Assembly (NCBI RefSeq): GCF_004340465.1
Contig: NZ_SLVV01000004.1
Location: 310,001-374,000, forward strand
Length of the DNA stretch: 64,000 nucleotides
Source: Mesobacillus foraminis
Lineage (GTDB): Bacteria > Bacillota > Bacilli > Bacillales > Cytobacillaceae
Direction: 5' to 3'
Part shown: one piece after another, positions 50,689 to 59,863 of the stretch
How positions within the stretch are numbered: position 1 is the stretch's first letter
Layout of the letters: every line of letters starts with the position of its first letter
The notes under the pieces: model-generated
Told to the model about the DNA's origin: nothing
The model's input: only the letters and a program-made list of their open reading frames with translations
The model's database searches: none
Program-made: the position numbers and the translations under genes

Positions 50689-51645
50689 ATGAAGAATCGA
50701 GTGAATCCAGAGTTATTGCCGGGCTTGGAAATGTTTCCTGAACTTGATCTGCAGCCGGAGTTTTTACAGGCAATCAGAGAAGGCGCTGCTCAAATGAATC
50801 AGCTTGCCATGGCTGATGAATCTCTTTCATTAAATGATGAAATCATCCCTGGGCCGGATGCTAATCCTTTACGGCTAAGAATTTATCGGCCAAAATCCCA
50901 AAATGAAGCCTTGCCTGCCCTGTTATGGATTCATGGGGGCGGCTATATCCTGGGATCAGTAGATGATAATGATGATCTTTGCATGAGGTTTGTACAGGAA
51001 GCGAACTGTGTGGTGGTTTCGGTGGACTACCGTTTAGCCCCGGAACATCCCTATCCAGCTCCCATAGAGGATTGTTATTCGGCATTAAAATGGATTGCTG
51101 ATCATGCAGCGGAATTAAACATCGATCCGCATTCAATTGGGGTTGCAGGAGCGAGTGCCGGCGGCGGACTCACAGCTGCATTGACATTATTGGCCCGTGA
51201 CCGCCAATATCCTTCCCTTTGTTTCCAAATGCCGCTTTATCCAATGATCGATGACCGGAATAATACACCATCAACAAACGAGATTAAAGCAGGATTTGTT
51301 TGGAATCAGCAGACAAATGAAGCTGGCTGGAAAATGTATTTAGGAGAATTATATGGCACCGACCGAATCCCTGCATATGCAGCCCCTGCGCGAGCCGACG
51401 ATTACAGTAATTTGCCATACACCTACACATGTGTTGGTCAATTAGATCCGTTCCGCGATGAAACGATCTCCTATGTAACCAAACTAGCTCAAGCGGGTGT
51501 TGATGTCGAATTCCACCTGTATCCTGGAGCCTATCACGGGTTTGAAGGAATCAATCCTGGTGCAGCAATTTCGGTTCGAGCAACCAATGAATATATCGAA
51601 GCCGTTAAAAACGGTTTTGAGAGAGTGGCTAAGGTAAAGGCTTAA
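50689..51645 (+). CDS. alpha/beta hydrolase, hormone-sensitive-lipase family
   Basis: A 318-residue carboxylesterase of the HSL group. The oxyanion motif is HGGGY at 82-86, the nucleophile elbow GASAGGG has Ser156, an Asp lies in GQLDPFRDE, and His lies in YHGFE. There is no signal peptide. Family members hydrolyse short-chain esters in the cytoplasm; the natural substrate is unknown. AAGGAG precedes the ATG, and a strong terminator follows. Confidence 0.88.
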   Translation: MKNRVNPELLPGLEMFPELDLQPEFLQAIREGAAQMNQLAMADESLSLNDEIIPGPDANPLRLRIYRPKSQNEALPALLWIHGGGYILGSVDDNDDLCMRFVQEANCVVVSVDYRLAPEHPYPAPIEDCYSALKWIADHAAELNIDPHSIGVAGASAGGGLTAALTLLARDRQYPSLCFQMPLYPMIDDRNNTPSTNEIKAGFVWNQQTNEAGWKMYLGELYGTDRIPAYAAPARADDYSNLPYTYTCVGQLDPFRDETISYVTKLAQAGVDVEFHLYPGAYHGFEGINPGAAISVRATNEYIEAVKNGFERVAKVKA

Positions 51646-51660
51646 TCATATTCAAACAGA

Positions 51661-51698
51661 AACACTCACAAATGGTTCACTGATTTGTGGGTGTTTTT
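51661..51698 (+). terminator. terminator of the HSL-type esterase gene
   Basis: AACACTCACAAAT / ATTTGTGGGTGTT, a 13-bp stem with one G-T pair, 9-base loop, then TTTTT. Confidence 0.85.
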
Positions 51699-52144
51699 AT
51701 CTGGTTGGAGCGTCAACATTAACCTCTTTTATTTATAAATACAGTTAATTACGACGGATTCCATATTGAGTGTGGTATCTGTTTGAAATCTTTGGGAACA
51801 GCTCTCTCCCCTACGCTTTGCTGACGGAATCACCTGCAAAACTCGCCTTCACACTGTTTTTCGACTGCATTGTTTCAGCTTTCCCCATGCTATACTCCTT
51901 TTCCCTGTCCTCCGTGTCTTCAAAAATCTCCTGTCACCTTTCCTTGGCTGGCCCTGTATTTAAAAATATCAGGTCTGCTTTCCGTTACCTGCAATACAGT
52001 AAATTAAACTCCACTCCCTCTTCTATCGGGTTCCAATCTTGCAAAAAAAATCCTTGTATTCGTCATAAAATCATCTTCCACATAATTTTTGACACATGCA
52101 TGCTTATCAACTAGGATGAACCTAAATACTATACAATTGACAGG
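51699..52144. other. intergenic region upstream of the two-component operon
   Basis: A 114-codon plus frame (51770-52114) has no ribosome site and Phe/Ser/Leu-rich chance-like composition. It is not called. The regulator promoter probably lies near 52100-52140 but is not clear. Confidence 0.35.
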
Positions 52145-52153
52145 GTGTTCACA

Positions 52154-52843
52154 GTGAAAATTTTATTAGTTGAAGATGATAAAACCATTGCATCAGGACT
52201 GGAGTATTCCTTACAGGCGGATGGGTACGAGACCATCCTCTGTCATAATGCCTCATTAGCCAAATCAGTTATCAATGAAAGATTAGCGGATATCAATTTA
52301 TGTTTGTTTGATCTATCGCTGCCCGACGGCAGTGGATATGAGCTGTGTCAGCTAGTTAAACAGCGCGGCGACAAACCTGTTATATTCCTGACAGCACTGG
52401 ATGACGAAGTAAATGTAGTGATGGGACTTGATATGGGAGCAGATGATTATATTACGAAGCCATTCCGGATTCGTGAACTGATCTCACGGATTAAGTCTGT
52501 TCTCAGAAGATATAACAAACAAGTACAGACTCATACCAGGACGATCATCGAAATCGACAATGTCCAAATTAATACGCTGGAAGGTAAAGTCTATAAAAAA
52601 GGTGAAGAAATACTGCTTACCGCCTTGGAGTACCGGCTCCTTCTCATTTTTGCCAATCATGTCGGCCAAGTCCTGACAAGAAACCAGCTTTTAGAGCGGA
52701 TATGGGATGTCGCTGGAGAGTTTGTGAATGACAATACGCTTACCGTTTATATTAAGCGGCTCCGGGAAAAGCTTGAGGATGACCACCGCCACCCAACGAT
52801 TATCAAAACCGTCCGCGGCATGGGTTACAAAGTTGGTGATTGA
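52154..52843 (+). CDS. OmpR/PhoB-family response regulator
   Basis: A 229-residue protein. The receiver domain (1-115) has acidic pocket Asp8/Asp9, phospho-acceptor Asp53 (CLFDLSLPDG) and Lys102 (DDYITKPF). The C-terminal winged helix (about 130-228) ends VYIKRLREKLEDDHRHPTIIKTVRGMGYKV. I start at GTG 52154, six bases after AGGGTG; a GTG three codons earlier lies too close. It overlaps the kinase gene and so is coexpressed with it. The ABC transporter downstream is its probable target, through the phased repeats at 54343-54382. Confidence 0.88.
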   Translation: MKILLVEDDKTIASGLEYSLQADGYETILCHNASLAKSVINERLADINLCLFDLSLPDGSGYELCQLVKQRGDKPVIFLTALDDEVNVVMGLDMGADDYITKPFRIRELISRIKSVLRRYNKQVQTHTRTIIEIDNVQINTLEGKVYKKGEEILLTALEYRLLLIFANHVGQVLTRNQLLERIWDVAGEFVNDNTLTVYIKRLREKLEDDHRHPTIIKTVRGMGYKVGD

Positions 52844-52845
52844 TT

Positions 52846-53850
52846 ATGCTGCGTAACCGTGAAATCCGCTTATTTATGTTCGTCCAATCCATCATTTCCT
52901 TTGCTGCAACACTATTAGCGGCTTTCTTTTTCTCTTTAGAAGCTGCACTATTCTTATTTATTACTGCCGCAGTACTATTGATGGTCTCCATTTATTTTAC
53001 GAAGTGGCGGTACCGTGAAATTGAGAAGCTGTCGGGTTACTTGCGCCAAATTACCAATGGTGATTATAGCCTTGATATCCGTGATAATACGGAGGGCGAA
53101 TTAAGCATTTTAAAAAATGATATTTTTAAAGTGACTCTCATGCTTTCCGAGCAAAGCTCCTATCTTCAACAGGATAAAGTCCGGTTAACAAATGCCATTT
53201 CGGACATTTCCCATCAGCTAAAAACTCCCATAACTTCTATGGTCGTCATGGCTGATTTGCTAAGCGATCCTAATCTTGATGCGGGAAAGCGAAAAGAATT
53301 CACCCATAATATACAGGTGCAATTAGAAAGAATCGAATGGCTGGTCTCTTCCCTGCTAAAGCTGGCCAAAATTGATGCTGAAATCGTCCAATTTAAAAAA
53401 GAGGCAGTTCCCGTGAAGAAGCTTGTGCAAAAAGCGGTACAGTCTGTTTTGATTCCCATGGATATCAAACAGCTCTCGTTAAAGGTCATTGGTGATGAAG
53501 AGGCCACTTATCATGGTGATTTGAATTGGACCGCAGAAGCCCTTATTAATATCTTAAAAAACTGTATTGAGCATACGGACGATGGTGGATCCATTATCAT
53601 CTCTTTTTTAGAAAATGCTTTATACACGGAAATTAAAATTCAAGATACAGGGAAAGGAATTTCAAAAGAAGACCTCCCTTATATTTTCAAACGATTCTAT
53701 AAAGGAAAAAATGCAGGAGAGGAAAGCGTCGGCATCGGACTTGCCCTTTCTTATAGCATTATTAAAAATCAACTCGGTGATATTGAGGTAAAAAGTGAGA
53801 TTGGGAGAGGTACAACCTTCCTGATCAAGTTTTATAAACAGGTAATTTAA
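52846..53850 (+). CDS. sensor histidine kinase with short-loop membrane domain
   Basis: A 334-residue kinase. Two helices at about 10-30 and 33-52 are joined by only a few residues, so it has no extracellular sensor domain, as in intramembrane-sensing kinases of the BceS/LiaS type. A HAMP-like linker (about 55-105) follows. The H-box ISHQLKTP has His123, and the N, D/F and G boxes lie near 225-320 (NILKNCIEHT; IQDTGKGIS; GIGLALSYSI). ATG 52846 follows the regulator stop by two bases; a TTG two codons earlier is possible. It probably senses through the ABC transporter encoded downstream. Confidence 0.88.
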   Translation: MLRNREIRLFMFVQSIISFAATLLAAFFFSLEAALFLFITAAVLLMVSIYFTKWRYREIEKLSGYLRQITNGDYSLDIRDNTEGELSILKNDIFKVTLMLSEQSSYLQQDKVRLTNAISDISHQLKTPITSMVVMADLLSDPNLDAGKRKEFTHNIQVQLERIEWLVSSLLKLAKIDAEIVQFKKEAVPVKKLVQKAVQSVLIPMDIKQLSLKVIGDEEATYHGDLNWTAEALINILKNCIEHTDDGGSIIISFLENALYTEIKIQDTGKGISKEDLPYIFKRFYKGKNAGEESVGIGLALSYSIIKNQLGDIEVKSEIGRGTTFLIKFYKQVI

Positions 53851-54342
53851 CTCCCCGGCAAATCCATCGAATAAGTTTTGGGCTCCCATTGTGACAGTGT
53901 GTTTCTTTCAAATCCCAGGAACATTCATCAGTTCCAAGCGTGTCCGAAGGCAGCGGATGGAATCTCCTTTCTCCACCTATATTCTTTTTTAGACTGTTAT
54001 ATGTTTAGGGGAACCCATTACTGAGGGTCCCCTATTTAAATTGCCTAGATCATGCAAGCTAACTCCCTATTTTTATTCTCATCCTCACACACTCTCTCAA
54101 ATACTGAATGATGGCTTCCCTTTATATTTAATAGTAAAATGAAACAAAAATAAGGCGCGACAACCACTATATCTACGGAATCCTAACCGCAGCCTCCAAT
54201 TGCGGAGGTAAAATTATAATCTTTACCACCTGTTCTTCCTCTAAACGACATACTGGTTTTAACAGAGACTTTTAAAACCTGCAAATAGATATATTTCAGG
54301 TAGGTTTGAAGTTTACCGTCTCCTTTTCCAACAAATCTGCAG
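53851..54342. other. intergenic region between kinase and ABC transporter
   Basis: AGGGGAACCC / GGGTCCCCT hairpin at about 54007-54033 with a weak AT tail may terminate the kinase transcript. No gene is seen. Confidence 0.4.
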
Positions 54343-54396
54343 GTGACTAAATCGTCACTTAAGAGTCACTTCACCGTCATTTTAGACAGATATACT
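54343..54396 (+). promoter_or_regulatory. four phased direct repeats and -10 box of the ABC transporter operon
   Basis: Seven-base repeats GTGACTA, GTCACTT, GTCACTT and GTCATTT start at 54343, 54354, 54365 and 54376, an exact 11-bp period. TATACT (54391-54396) follows, with no good -35 box in place. This is the arrangement of OmpR-family activator sites; the adjacent response regulator is the obvious candidate. Confidence 0.7.
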
Positions 54397-54424
54397 GTAA
54401 ATATAAAGAAACGGAGGGAACTTA

Positions 54425-55108
54425 ATGAGTATTTTAAGAATAGAAAATCTGTCTAAAGTGTATGGCAAGGGAGAAGCGGCTGTTAAGGCCCTGGATGATG
54501 TTTCGTTTTCTGTGAAAAAAGGAGAATTTGTCGTCATCATCGGCCCGTCGGGTTCAGGTAAATCGACGCTGCTCCATTTACTTGGAGGAGTGGACAGGCC
54601 AACGAGCGGAAGAGTTTTAATTGATGATACCGATTTATACAAGCTGAATGAAACGCAGCTCGCCATCTTCAGGAGGAGGCAGATTGGATTAATTTATCAG
54701 TTCTATAACCTGATCCCCATTCTGACTGTTGAAGAAAACATCACACTGCCTTTGCTGTTGGATGAACATAAGGTGGATCGAAAGCAATTTAATGAGATTG
54801 TTGACAAACTTGGGTTAACACATCGCCTCGGACATTTGCCTAATCAGCTGTCTGGCGGCCAGCAGCAGCGGGTTTCCATCGGCCGGGCGCTGATCAGCAA
54901 TCCTGCCATCATGCTTGCGGATGAACCTACAGGTAATTTGGACAGCAAAAATGGCGAGGAGATTATGGAACTTTTAAAGATGTTTAATAAAACATTTAAC
55001 CAAACCCTCATTGTTATCACACATGATGAACGGATTGCCCTGCAAGCCGACCGTGTCATTTCGATTGAAGATGGTCGAGTGGCCAAGGATGAGGTGATTC
55101 GTTCATGA
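54425..55108 (+). CDS. ABC transporter ATP-binding protein (LolD/MacB/BceA type)
   Basis: A 227-residue ATPase. Walker A is GPSGSGKST at about 40-48, the Q-loop is IYQFYNLIP, the signature LSGGQQQR lies at about 140, Walker B is IMLADEPTGNLDS, and the H-loop is VITHD. It powers the permease encoded next, with which it overlaps by four bases. GGAGGG precedes the ATG. Together with the kinase and regulator upstream it forms a module like those that detect and resist antimicrobial peptides. Confidence 0.92.
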   Translation: MSILRIENLSKVYGKGEAAVKALDDVSFSVKKGEFVVIIGPSGSGKSTLLHLLGGVDRPTSGRVLIDDTDLYKLNETQLAIFRRRQIGLIYQFYNLIPILTVEENITLPLLLDEHKVDRKQFNEIVDKLGLTHRLGHLPNQLSGGQQQRVSIGRALISNPAIMLADEPTGNLDSKNGEEIMELLKMFNKTFNQTLIVITHDERIALQADRVISIEDGRVAKDEVIRS

Positions 55109-57675
55109 ACATCGTCAATAAACTCACCGCCAGGCATTTAAAAAAGAATAAGAGGCGGACCATGATCACGATTATTGGCGTCATCATTTCCGTCGCCATG
55201 ATCATGGCCGTTGCCACCCTGGGCGTTTCATTCCTCGATTTAATGAAAAGACAAACCATCGCCTCAACCGGTGAATGGCATGTTCACTATAAAAATCTGA
55301 ACAGAGACCAGGCCGATGCAATCCAGGATGATGAAGCAACAAGCAAACTGGCGCTTAAAAACGACCGAGGCTATGCCAAACTAGAAGGCTCAAAGAATCG
55401 AAACAAGCCTTATTTGTTCCTTCGCGAATACAGTGAACAAGGCTTTGACCAGTTTCATGTTGAATTGGCAAAGGGACGACTGCCGAAAGCAGCAAATGAA
55501 GTCGTCATTTCAGAAGAAATCATAAAAGATGCAAAAGTGGACTATAAGATTGGCGATGAAATAACCCTTGAATTAGGTAAAAGGGTCCTTCCCGAGGTAC
55601 TATCTCCCTTAGACCAAAACGTCTCGTTGCAGATGCAAGAAGACGGGACCTTGGAAACTCTGGACGCCGAAGAGACGGCCTCCTTCACCATTGTCGGCAT
55701 GATCAAGCGCCCTGTATGGGAACCGACCTGGTCACCAGGATACACGGTGATCAACTATATCGATCCTGAATTAGTAACAGAGAAGGATTCCTTCGATGCG
55801 TTTGTCGTGATGGATCAATTGAGCGGCTCCTTCTATAGCGATGTTAAGACACTTATGAAGAAAAATCAGATTGAAACAGCTTCTTACAATGATGATTTAT
55901 TGCGTTTAGATGGGCTCACTGATAATGATAATCTTCGTGTCACCTTATTCTCCCTTGCGGCAATCATCATGGTGGTCATTATCGTCGGCTCTGTGGCGTT
56001 GATTTATAACGCTTTCGCCATCAGTGTTTCGGAACGGACAAGGCACCTGGGCATGCTTGCCAGCGTAGGGGCTACGAAAAAGCAAAAGCGGAATTCAGTC
56101 TTTTTCGAAGGAGTCCTGATCGGTGCTTTTAGTATCCCGGTTGGCATTCTGGCTGGACTTGGAGGGATTGCCGTTACCTTTTGGTATGTGAACACCAATC
56201 TTGCGGCGGCACTGGGTGATAGTTCCGAGAAGCTGGAAATCGTGATTACTCCGCTGTCTTTCCTTGCAGCTTGTCTTATATCAATTATTACCATCTTTTT
56301 CTCCACCTATCTGCCGGCTCGAAAGGCTTCCAAGATCTCGGCCATCGATGCCATCCGCCAGACGCAGGACATCAAGATATCTGGTAAAAGCATTAAAACA
56401 TCGAGATTCGTCCGCAAACTATTTGGAATGGAAGCGGAGATTGGGCTGAAAAACGTAAAAAGAAATAAGAAAAGATACCGGGTAACCGTGTTCTCGCTGA
56501 TCATCTCGATTGTCCTGTATTTGTCCGTTTCCTTTTTTACCACAAGCCTCGGCAAATCAGCGGACTTGTCCCAGGAAGATATTGATTACGATATTCACGT
56601 GATCGGCAGTGACCTAAGCATCAAGGATTTGGAGCCTTTCACTCTTCTCGATAAGGTATCCAACACAAGCCTGCAGACAAGCATGTGGGGAGCTGCGGAA
56701 ATAAATGAAAAAGCCCTGCCGGATCTGTTAGTGGATCAAATCAAAGATGGAAAATATGAGTATAGCGTAAACCTAGTTGGACTAGAAGAAAAAAGCTTTC
56801 AGCAATATGCTGAAAAAATCGGGGCGGATGTTCAAGACTTTACTGCCACTGGGAAACCGGCTGCAATCGTTATCGATCGAATTTCGTATCAGGACTACTC
56901 AACAGGCAAATTCATTGAGACAAAATCAATTGAAGCGAAGCCCGGGGAAAAAATTCAGATCATATTCAAAAAGGATGAAAATGCAAAACCAATATCACTG
57001 CCTGAACTGGAAATAGCCGCCCTGACTGATCAGGTTCCAATGGGGGTCACGACGTCCACCCTTGGAGGAGTCGATATCATCATACCGCAAAAGACGATGG
57101 ATGAGGTGAAGAGTGTCCATCCACTGGTCAAAAAGGAAATTAACTACCATCTATTTCTGAACAGTTCGGATCCAATGGCAACCCAGAGGGAAATTGAACG
57201 TGCCATTCCTTCCAATGTGTCTATCTTCAACGTTTATCAGCAGAAAGAAAATGCGCAGCAGCTCCTTATGTTCGTCTCTATCTTTACAAATGGCTTTATT
57301 GCCCTGATTTCGCTCATCTCGATAGCGAACATCTTTAATACGATTTCAACCAGCATTTCGTTACGAAAACGTGAATTTGCAATGTTAAAATCGGTGGGAC
57401 TGACGCCAAAAGGCTTCAATAAAATGATGTATTATGAAAGCATCTTTTATGGAATGAAGGCCCTATTGTACGGCCTCCCAATCAGCGGCATCGTCATGGT
57501 CCTGATTTATATGGCTCTGCAGCCAACATTTGAATATGGCTTCCTCCTTCCATGGATGAATATCCTCTTCGTGATTGCAGCCATTTTCATCATTGTCGGC
57601 TCCGCGATGCTGTACTCCATTCAGAAAATCAAGAAGGAAAATATCATTGACGGATTAATTCAGGAAAATATTTAA
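55105..57675 (+). CDS. FtsX-like ABC transporter permease
   Basis: An 856-residue protein. It has an N-terminal helix (RTMITIIGVIISVAMIMAVATLGVSF), then an extracellular domain of about 230 residues. A three-helix FtsX block follows (about 280-420, ending YLPARKASKISAIDAIRQ). Then come another helix, a second extracellular domain (about 490-700) and a second FtsX block (about 715-850) ending IQKIKKENIIDGLIQENI. Two FtsX blocks and large external domains distinguish it from the ten-helix BceB. The substrate is unknown; peptide resistance or lipoprotein/envelope work is inferred from the adjoining two-component system. ATGA overlap with the ATPase gene. Confidence 0.88.
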   Translation: MNIVNKLTARHLKKNKRRTMITIIGVIISVAMIMAVATLGVSFLDLMKRQTIASTGEWHVHYKNLNRDQADAIQDDEATSKLALKNDRGYAKLEGSKNRNKPYLFLREYSEQGFDQFHVELAKGRLPKAANEVVISEEIIKDAKVDYKIGDEITLELGKRVLPEVLSPLDQNVSLQMQEDGTLETLDAEETASFTIVGMIKRPVWEPTWSPGYTVINYIDPELVTEKDSFDAFVVMDQLSGSFYSDVKTLMKKNQIETASYNDDLLRLDGLTDNDNLRVTLFSLAAIIMVVIIVGSVALIYNAFAISVSERTRHLGMLASVGATKKQKRNSVFFEGVLIGAFSIPVGILAGLGGIAVTFWYVNTNLAAALGDSSEKLEIVITPLSFLAACLISIITIFFSTYLPARKASKISAIDAIRQTQDIKISGKSIKTSRFVRKLFGMEAEIGLKNVKRNKKRYRVTVFSLIISIVLYLSVSFFTTSLGKSADLSQEDIDYDIHVIGSDLSIKDLEPFTLLDKVSNTSLQTSMWGAAEINEKALPDLLVDQIKDGKYEYSVNLVGLEEKSFQQYAEKIGADVQDFTATGKPAAIVIDRISYQDYSTGKFIETKSIEAKPGEKIQIIFKKDENAKPISLPELEIAALTDQVPMGVTTSTLGGVDIIIPQKTMDEVKSVHPLVKKEINYHLFLNSSDPMATQREIERAIPSNVSIFNVYQQKENAQQLLMFVSIFTNGFIALISLISIANIFNTISTSISLRKREFAMLKSVGLTPKGFNKMMYYESIFYGMKALLYGLPISGIVMVLIYMALQPTFEYGFLLPWMNILFVIAAIFIIVGSAMLYSIQKIKKENIIDGLIQENI

Positions 57676-57681
57676 AAGAGG

Positions 57682-57718
57682 AACAGGTGCTTGATCAGCT
57701 AGCACCTGTTTCTTTTTT
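57682..57718 (+). terminator. terminator of the ABC transporter operon
   Basis: AACAGGTGCT / AGCACCTGTT, 10-bp stem, then TTCTTTTTTTA. Confidence 0.85.
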
Positions 57719-57741
57719 TATACATCTTATATGACTTTATT

Positions 57742-57925
57742 ACGTGACCTTCTCCCTTTCCTTCCGCCAAGACCGGTCACGTAGAACTTCTCTACGTGAC
57801 CTTTTCCCCTTCCTTCCGCCAAAATCGGGCTCATAGAACTCCTCTACGTGACCTTCTCCCCTTTCCTGCGGCCAAGACCGGTCACGTAGAACTCCTCTAC
57901 TCTACGTGACCTTCTCCCCTTCCTT
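57742..57925. repeat. 52-bp tandem repeat array with hairpins
   Basis: ACGTGACCTT units start at 57742, 57794, 57846 and 57904 (periods 52, 52 and 58, the last with a six-base insertion). Junctions form perfect hairpins such as GGTCACGTAGA-ACTTC-TCTACGTGACC (57774-57800). The last unit supplies the final codons and stop of the DUF817 gene. Confidence 0.8.
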
Positions 57926-58738
57926 CACTCCCATCTGGGATTTCATTTTTCCGAATTGACTTCCATCAACCCTAGTGGAAGGTTTCCCCTTAACCTGTTT
58001 CAATGTCGCTACGATCAGAAAGCTGACGATAACCAATAACAGCCATGAACTTACCTTCCCAAGATGAACGAGACTCCATGCTTCGGTTTGGTTTGGGTAT
58101 TCCCAGGCACCAAAGAATGTGGCGATATTTTCCGCTATCCAGATAAAAAATCCGATCAGCACAAAAGACAGTGCGATTGGCATGGTGTAACGTGTTCCGC
58201 CATCCTCGTATTCCACCCATGATTTCCAAAAAACGATCATCACAAGCGCCGATAGCCACCAGCGAATGTCTATCCAATAATGGTGAGTGAAAAAATTTAA
58301 ATAAATGGCAGCTGCCAAAGGGACAACGATCATAAACGGCGGCCACTTCACTAGGTTCACTTTAAGCCTGCGCCAAGCCTGGCAAAGGTAACTGGCTACA
58401 CTCGCATACATAAAACCGCTATATAAAGGCACTCCTAAAATTTTGAAATACCCCTCTTCGGGATAAGACCAGGAACCCATATGCACTTTGAAAAGTTCAA
58501 GGGCCAGGCCAATAAGGTGAAACAAAGTAATCACCTTCAGTTCATCCCTGGTTTCAAGCCCGGAACGCACCATCCCCCACTGCATCAGCAGGCAGATGAG
58601 AAGCAGCCAGTCATACCGCGGAAGGAATGGCAGTGAAATAATTTGGGTTATAGCCAGTGAGGCAAAAATGACGACCGGAAACAAACACGCCAAGGCCTGT
58701 TCCCAGCCAAAACGAACAAGTTGTCTTAGAGCTCTCAT
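57902..58738 (-). CDS. DUF817 family membrane protein (YoaT-like)
   Basis: A 278-residue protein with about eight helices. It shows DUF817 features: FKVHMGSWSYPEEGYFKILGVPLYSGFMYASVASY and ENIATFFGAWEYPNQTEAWSLVHLGKVSSW. Function is unknown. GGAGG lies about ten bases before the ATG. The end of the gene (KEGEKVT and the TAG) is made of sequence belonging to the adjoining 52-bp repeat, so the repeat has probably replaced or extended the original C-terminus. Confidence 0.85.
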   Translation of the reverse strand: MRALRQLVRFGWEQALACLFPVVIFASLAITQIISLPFLPRYDWLLLICLLMQWGMVRSGLETRDELKVITLFHLIGLALELFKVHMGSWSYPEEGYFKILGVPLYSGFMYASVASYLCQAWRRLKVNLVKWPPFMIVVPLAAAIYLNFFTHHYWIDIRWWLSALVMIVFWKSWVEYEDGGTRYTMPIALSFVLIGFFIWIAENIATFFGAWEYPNQTEAWSLVHLGKVSSWLLLVIVSFLIVATLKQVKGKPSTRVDGSQFGKMKSQMGVKEGEKVT

Positions 58739-58982
58739 AGTTCTGAGCCTCCTTTTTTACTTTGAGCGACGAAATTTAATTGCGTCTCTTTCACTACTTA
58801 TTTCTAAAAAAATCTCCAAGGGGTCAATGGGATTTCGCATAATGTACATATAAAGAAGATATTCGTATACCTTTTGCACCCTTTTCATCAAGGAAAATCA
58901 TGATCGCCGTTCCATCCCGTTTGCACGTTCGGTAAACTGATTTCCTTTTAGTAGACATGACTCACAAGCCATCGCTTCCATC

Positions 58983-59468
58983 TTAGACAGTAAAATTGTT
59001 CTCCGTTTTCATTTCAATTGCTTGATTTAAAAGCTTTTGAAGGACAGCTGCAAAGGCTGCGATGACTATGGAAGCAAATGTGCAAATAAGTGCAAGCATG
59101 AAAATACCTGCAAGATCACCGCCAACAAATATAGCTGCAAACATGAATCCCGCCCCAATGCCAATAGAGAGTGCAAGTGCACAGTACTTTATAGACTTCA
59201 ACGCCTTCACAGATCTTTTCGAGAATGCCTTGTTTTTATCTATGAAAGTTAAAAGGATAAATGTTTGATAAAGCGCAGCCAGCAACGGAATAGTCAATAC
59301 ATAAGTACATACTAAAAAGGGATACTGCAAATAGGCAGTTTCAGGATGCGCTTCTGCATCCCTGATGGCGGCCCCGGGCACCCATAAAATACAAAAAACA
59401 AGTACCGTAATCCCAATCATAAAAGCGACAAGCTTTAAGAAAAGGGTTGAACCTTGTATATGTTTCAT
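58983..59468 (-). CDS. DUF2975 family membrane protein
   Basis: A 161-residue protein with four helices: FLKLVAFMIGITVLVFCILWV; YPFLVCTYVLTIPLLAALYQTFILL; CALALSIGIGAGFMFAAIFV; ALICTFASIVIAAFAAVLQ. The AFSKRSVKALKSIKYCA segment between helices 2 and 3 is typical of DUF2975. Such genes are usually followed by a small Cro-like regulator, which is absent here. ATG 59466-59468 has GAGGTG seven bases upstream. The leader is extremely AT-rich, with repeated ATTGATTTTTA-like blocks. Confidence 0.75.
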   Translation of the reverse strand: MKHIQGSTLFLKLVAFMIGITVLVFCILWVPGAAIRDAEAHPETAYLQYPFLVCTYVLTIPLLAALYQTFILLTFIDKNKAFSKRSVKALKSIKYCALALSIGIGAGFMFAAIFVGGDLAGIFMLALICTFASIVIAAFAAVLQKLLNQAIEMKTENNFTV

Positions 59469-59592
59469 CAAACAGCACCTCATTTGATCTTAGTCAATTT
59501 GATTTTAATTTATTATTTATTGAATTTCAATAAAATATTATTGATTTTTACTAATTAATTATTGATAAATTAAATCCCCTTATGCACGCAAA

Positions 59593-59624
59593 AAAAGCAT
59601 TTCTCATTCTCAGAGAAATGCTTT
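59593..59624 (-). terminator. terminator-like hairpin
   Basis: AAGCATTTCTC / GAGAAATGCTT, followed on the minus strand by a run of seven to eight Ts. No gene directly precedes it. It may back up the ger operon terminator. Confidence 0.6.
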
Positions 59625-59806
59625 GCAGGTTTATATTATTTAATTTATGTTCAAACCTGAAAATTGCCTCGATGCCCCAGCTGCCAAGTAAATCAAGGAA
59701 ACAATACCAGCCCCTGGACAAGGTTGGCGAGCCAGCATCCTGTTTGGCGCAATCATAAGCGGGCCAAGGGTGCCTGTGCAACTTCAACTAACATGATAAA
59801 CAAAAA

Positions 59807-59850
59807 TAGCGGATGCACTTTTTTCACTTTCTCCCCTTCTTTCCGCTATC
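59807..59850 (-). terminator. terminator of the ger operon
   Basis: ATAGCGGA / TCCGCTAT, 8-bp stem with a long loop (about 28 bases), followed by TTTTTG on the minus strand, 14 bases after the gerAC stop. Confidence 0.6.
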
Positions 59851-59863
59851 CAACTTCCCTCAA

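Noticed and set aside
51770-52114. 114-codon plus frame upstream of the response regulator
   Set aside because: No ribosome site, and composition typical of a chance frame in AT-rich DNA.
59551-59787. 78-codon minus frame rich in Trp, Cys and His
   Set aside because: It contains a terminator hairpin and has no ribosome site.
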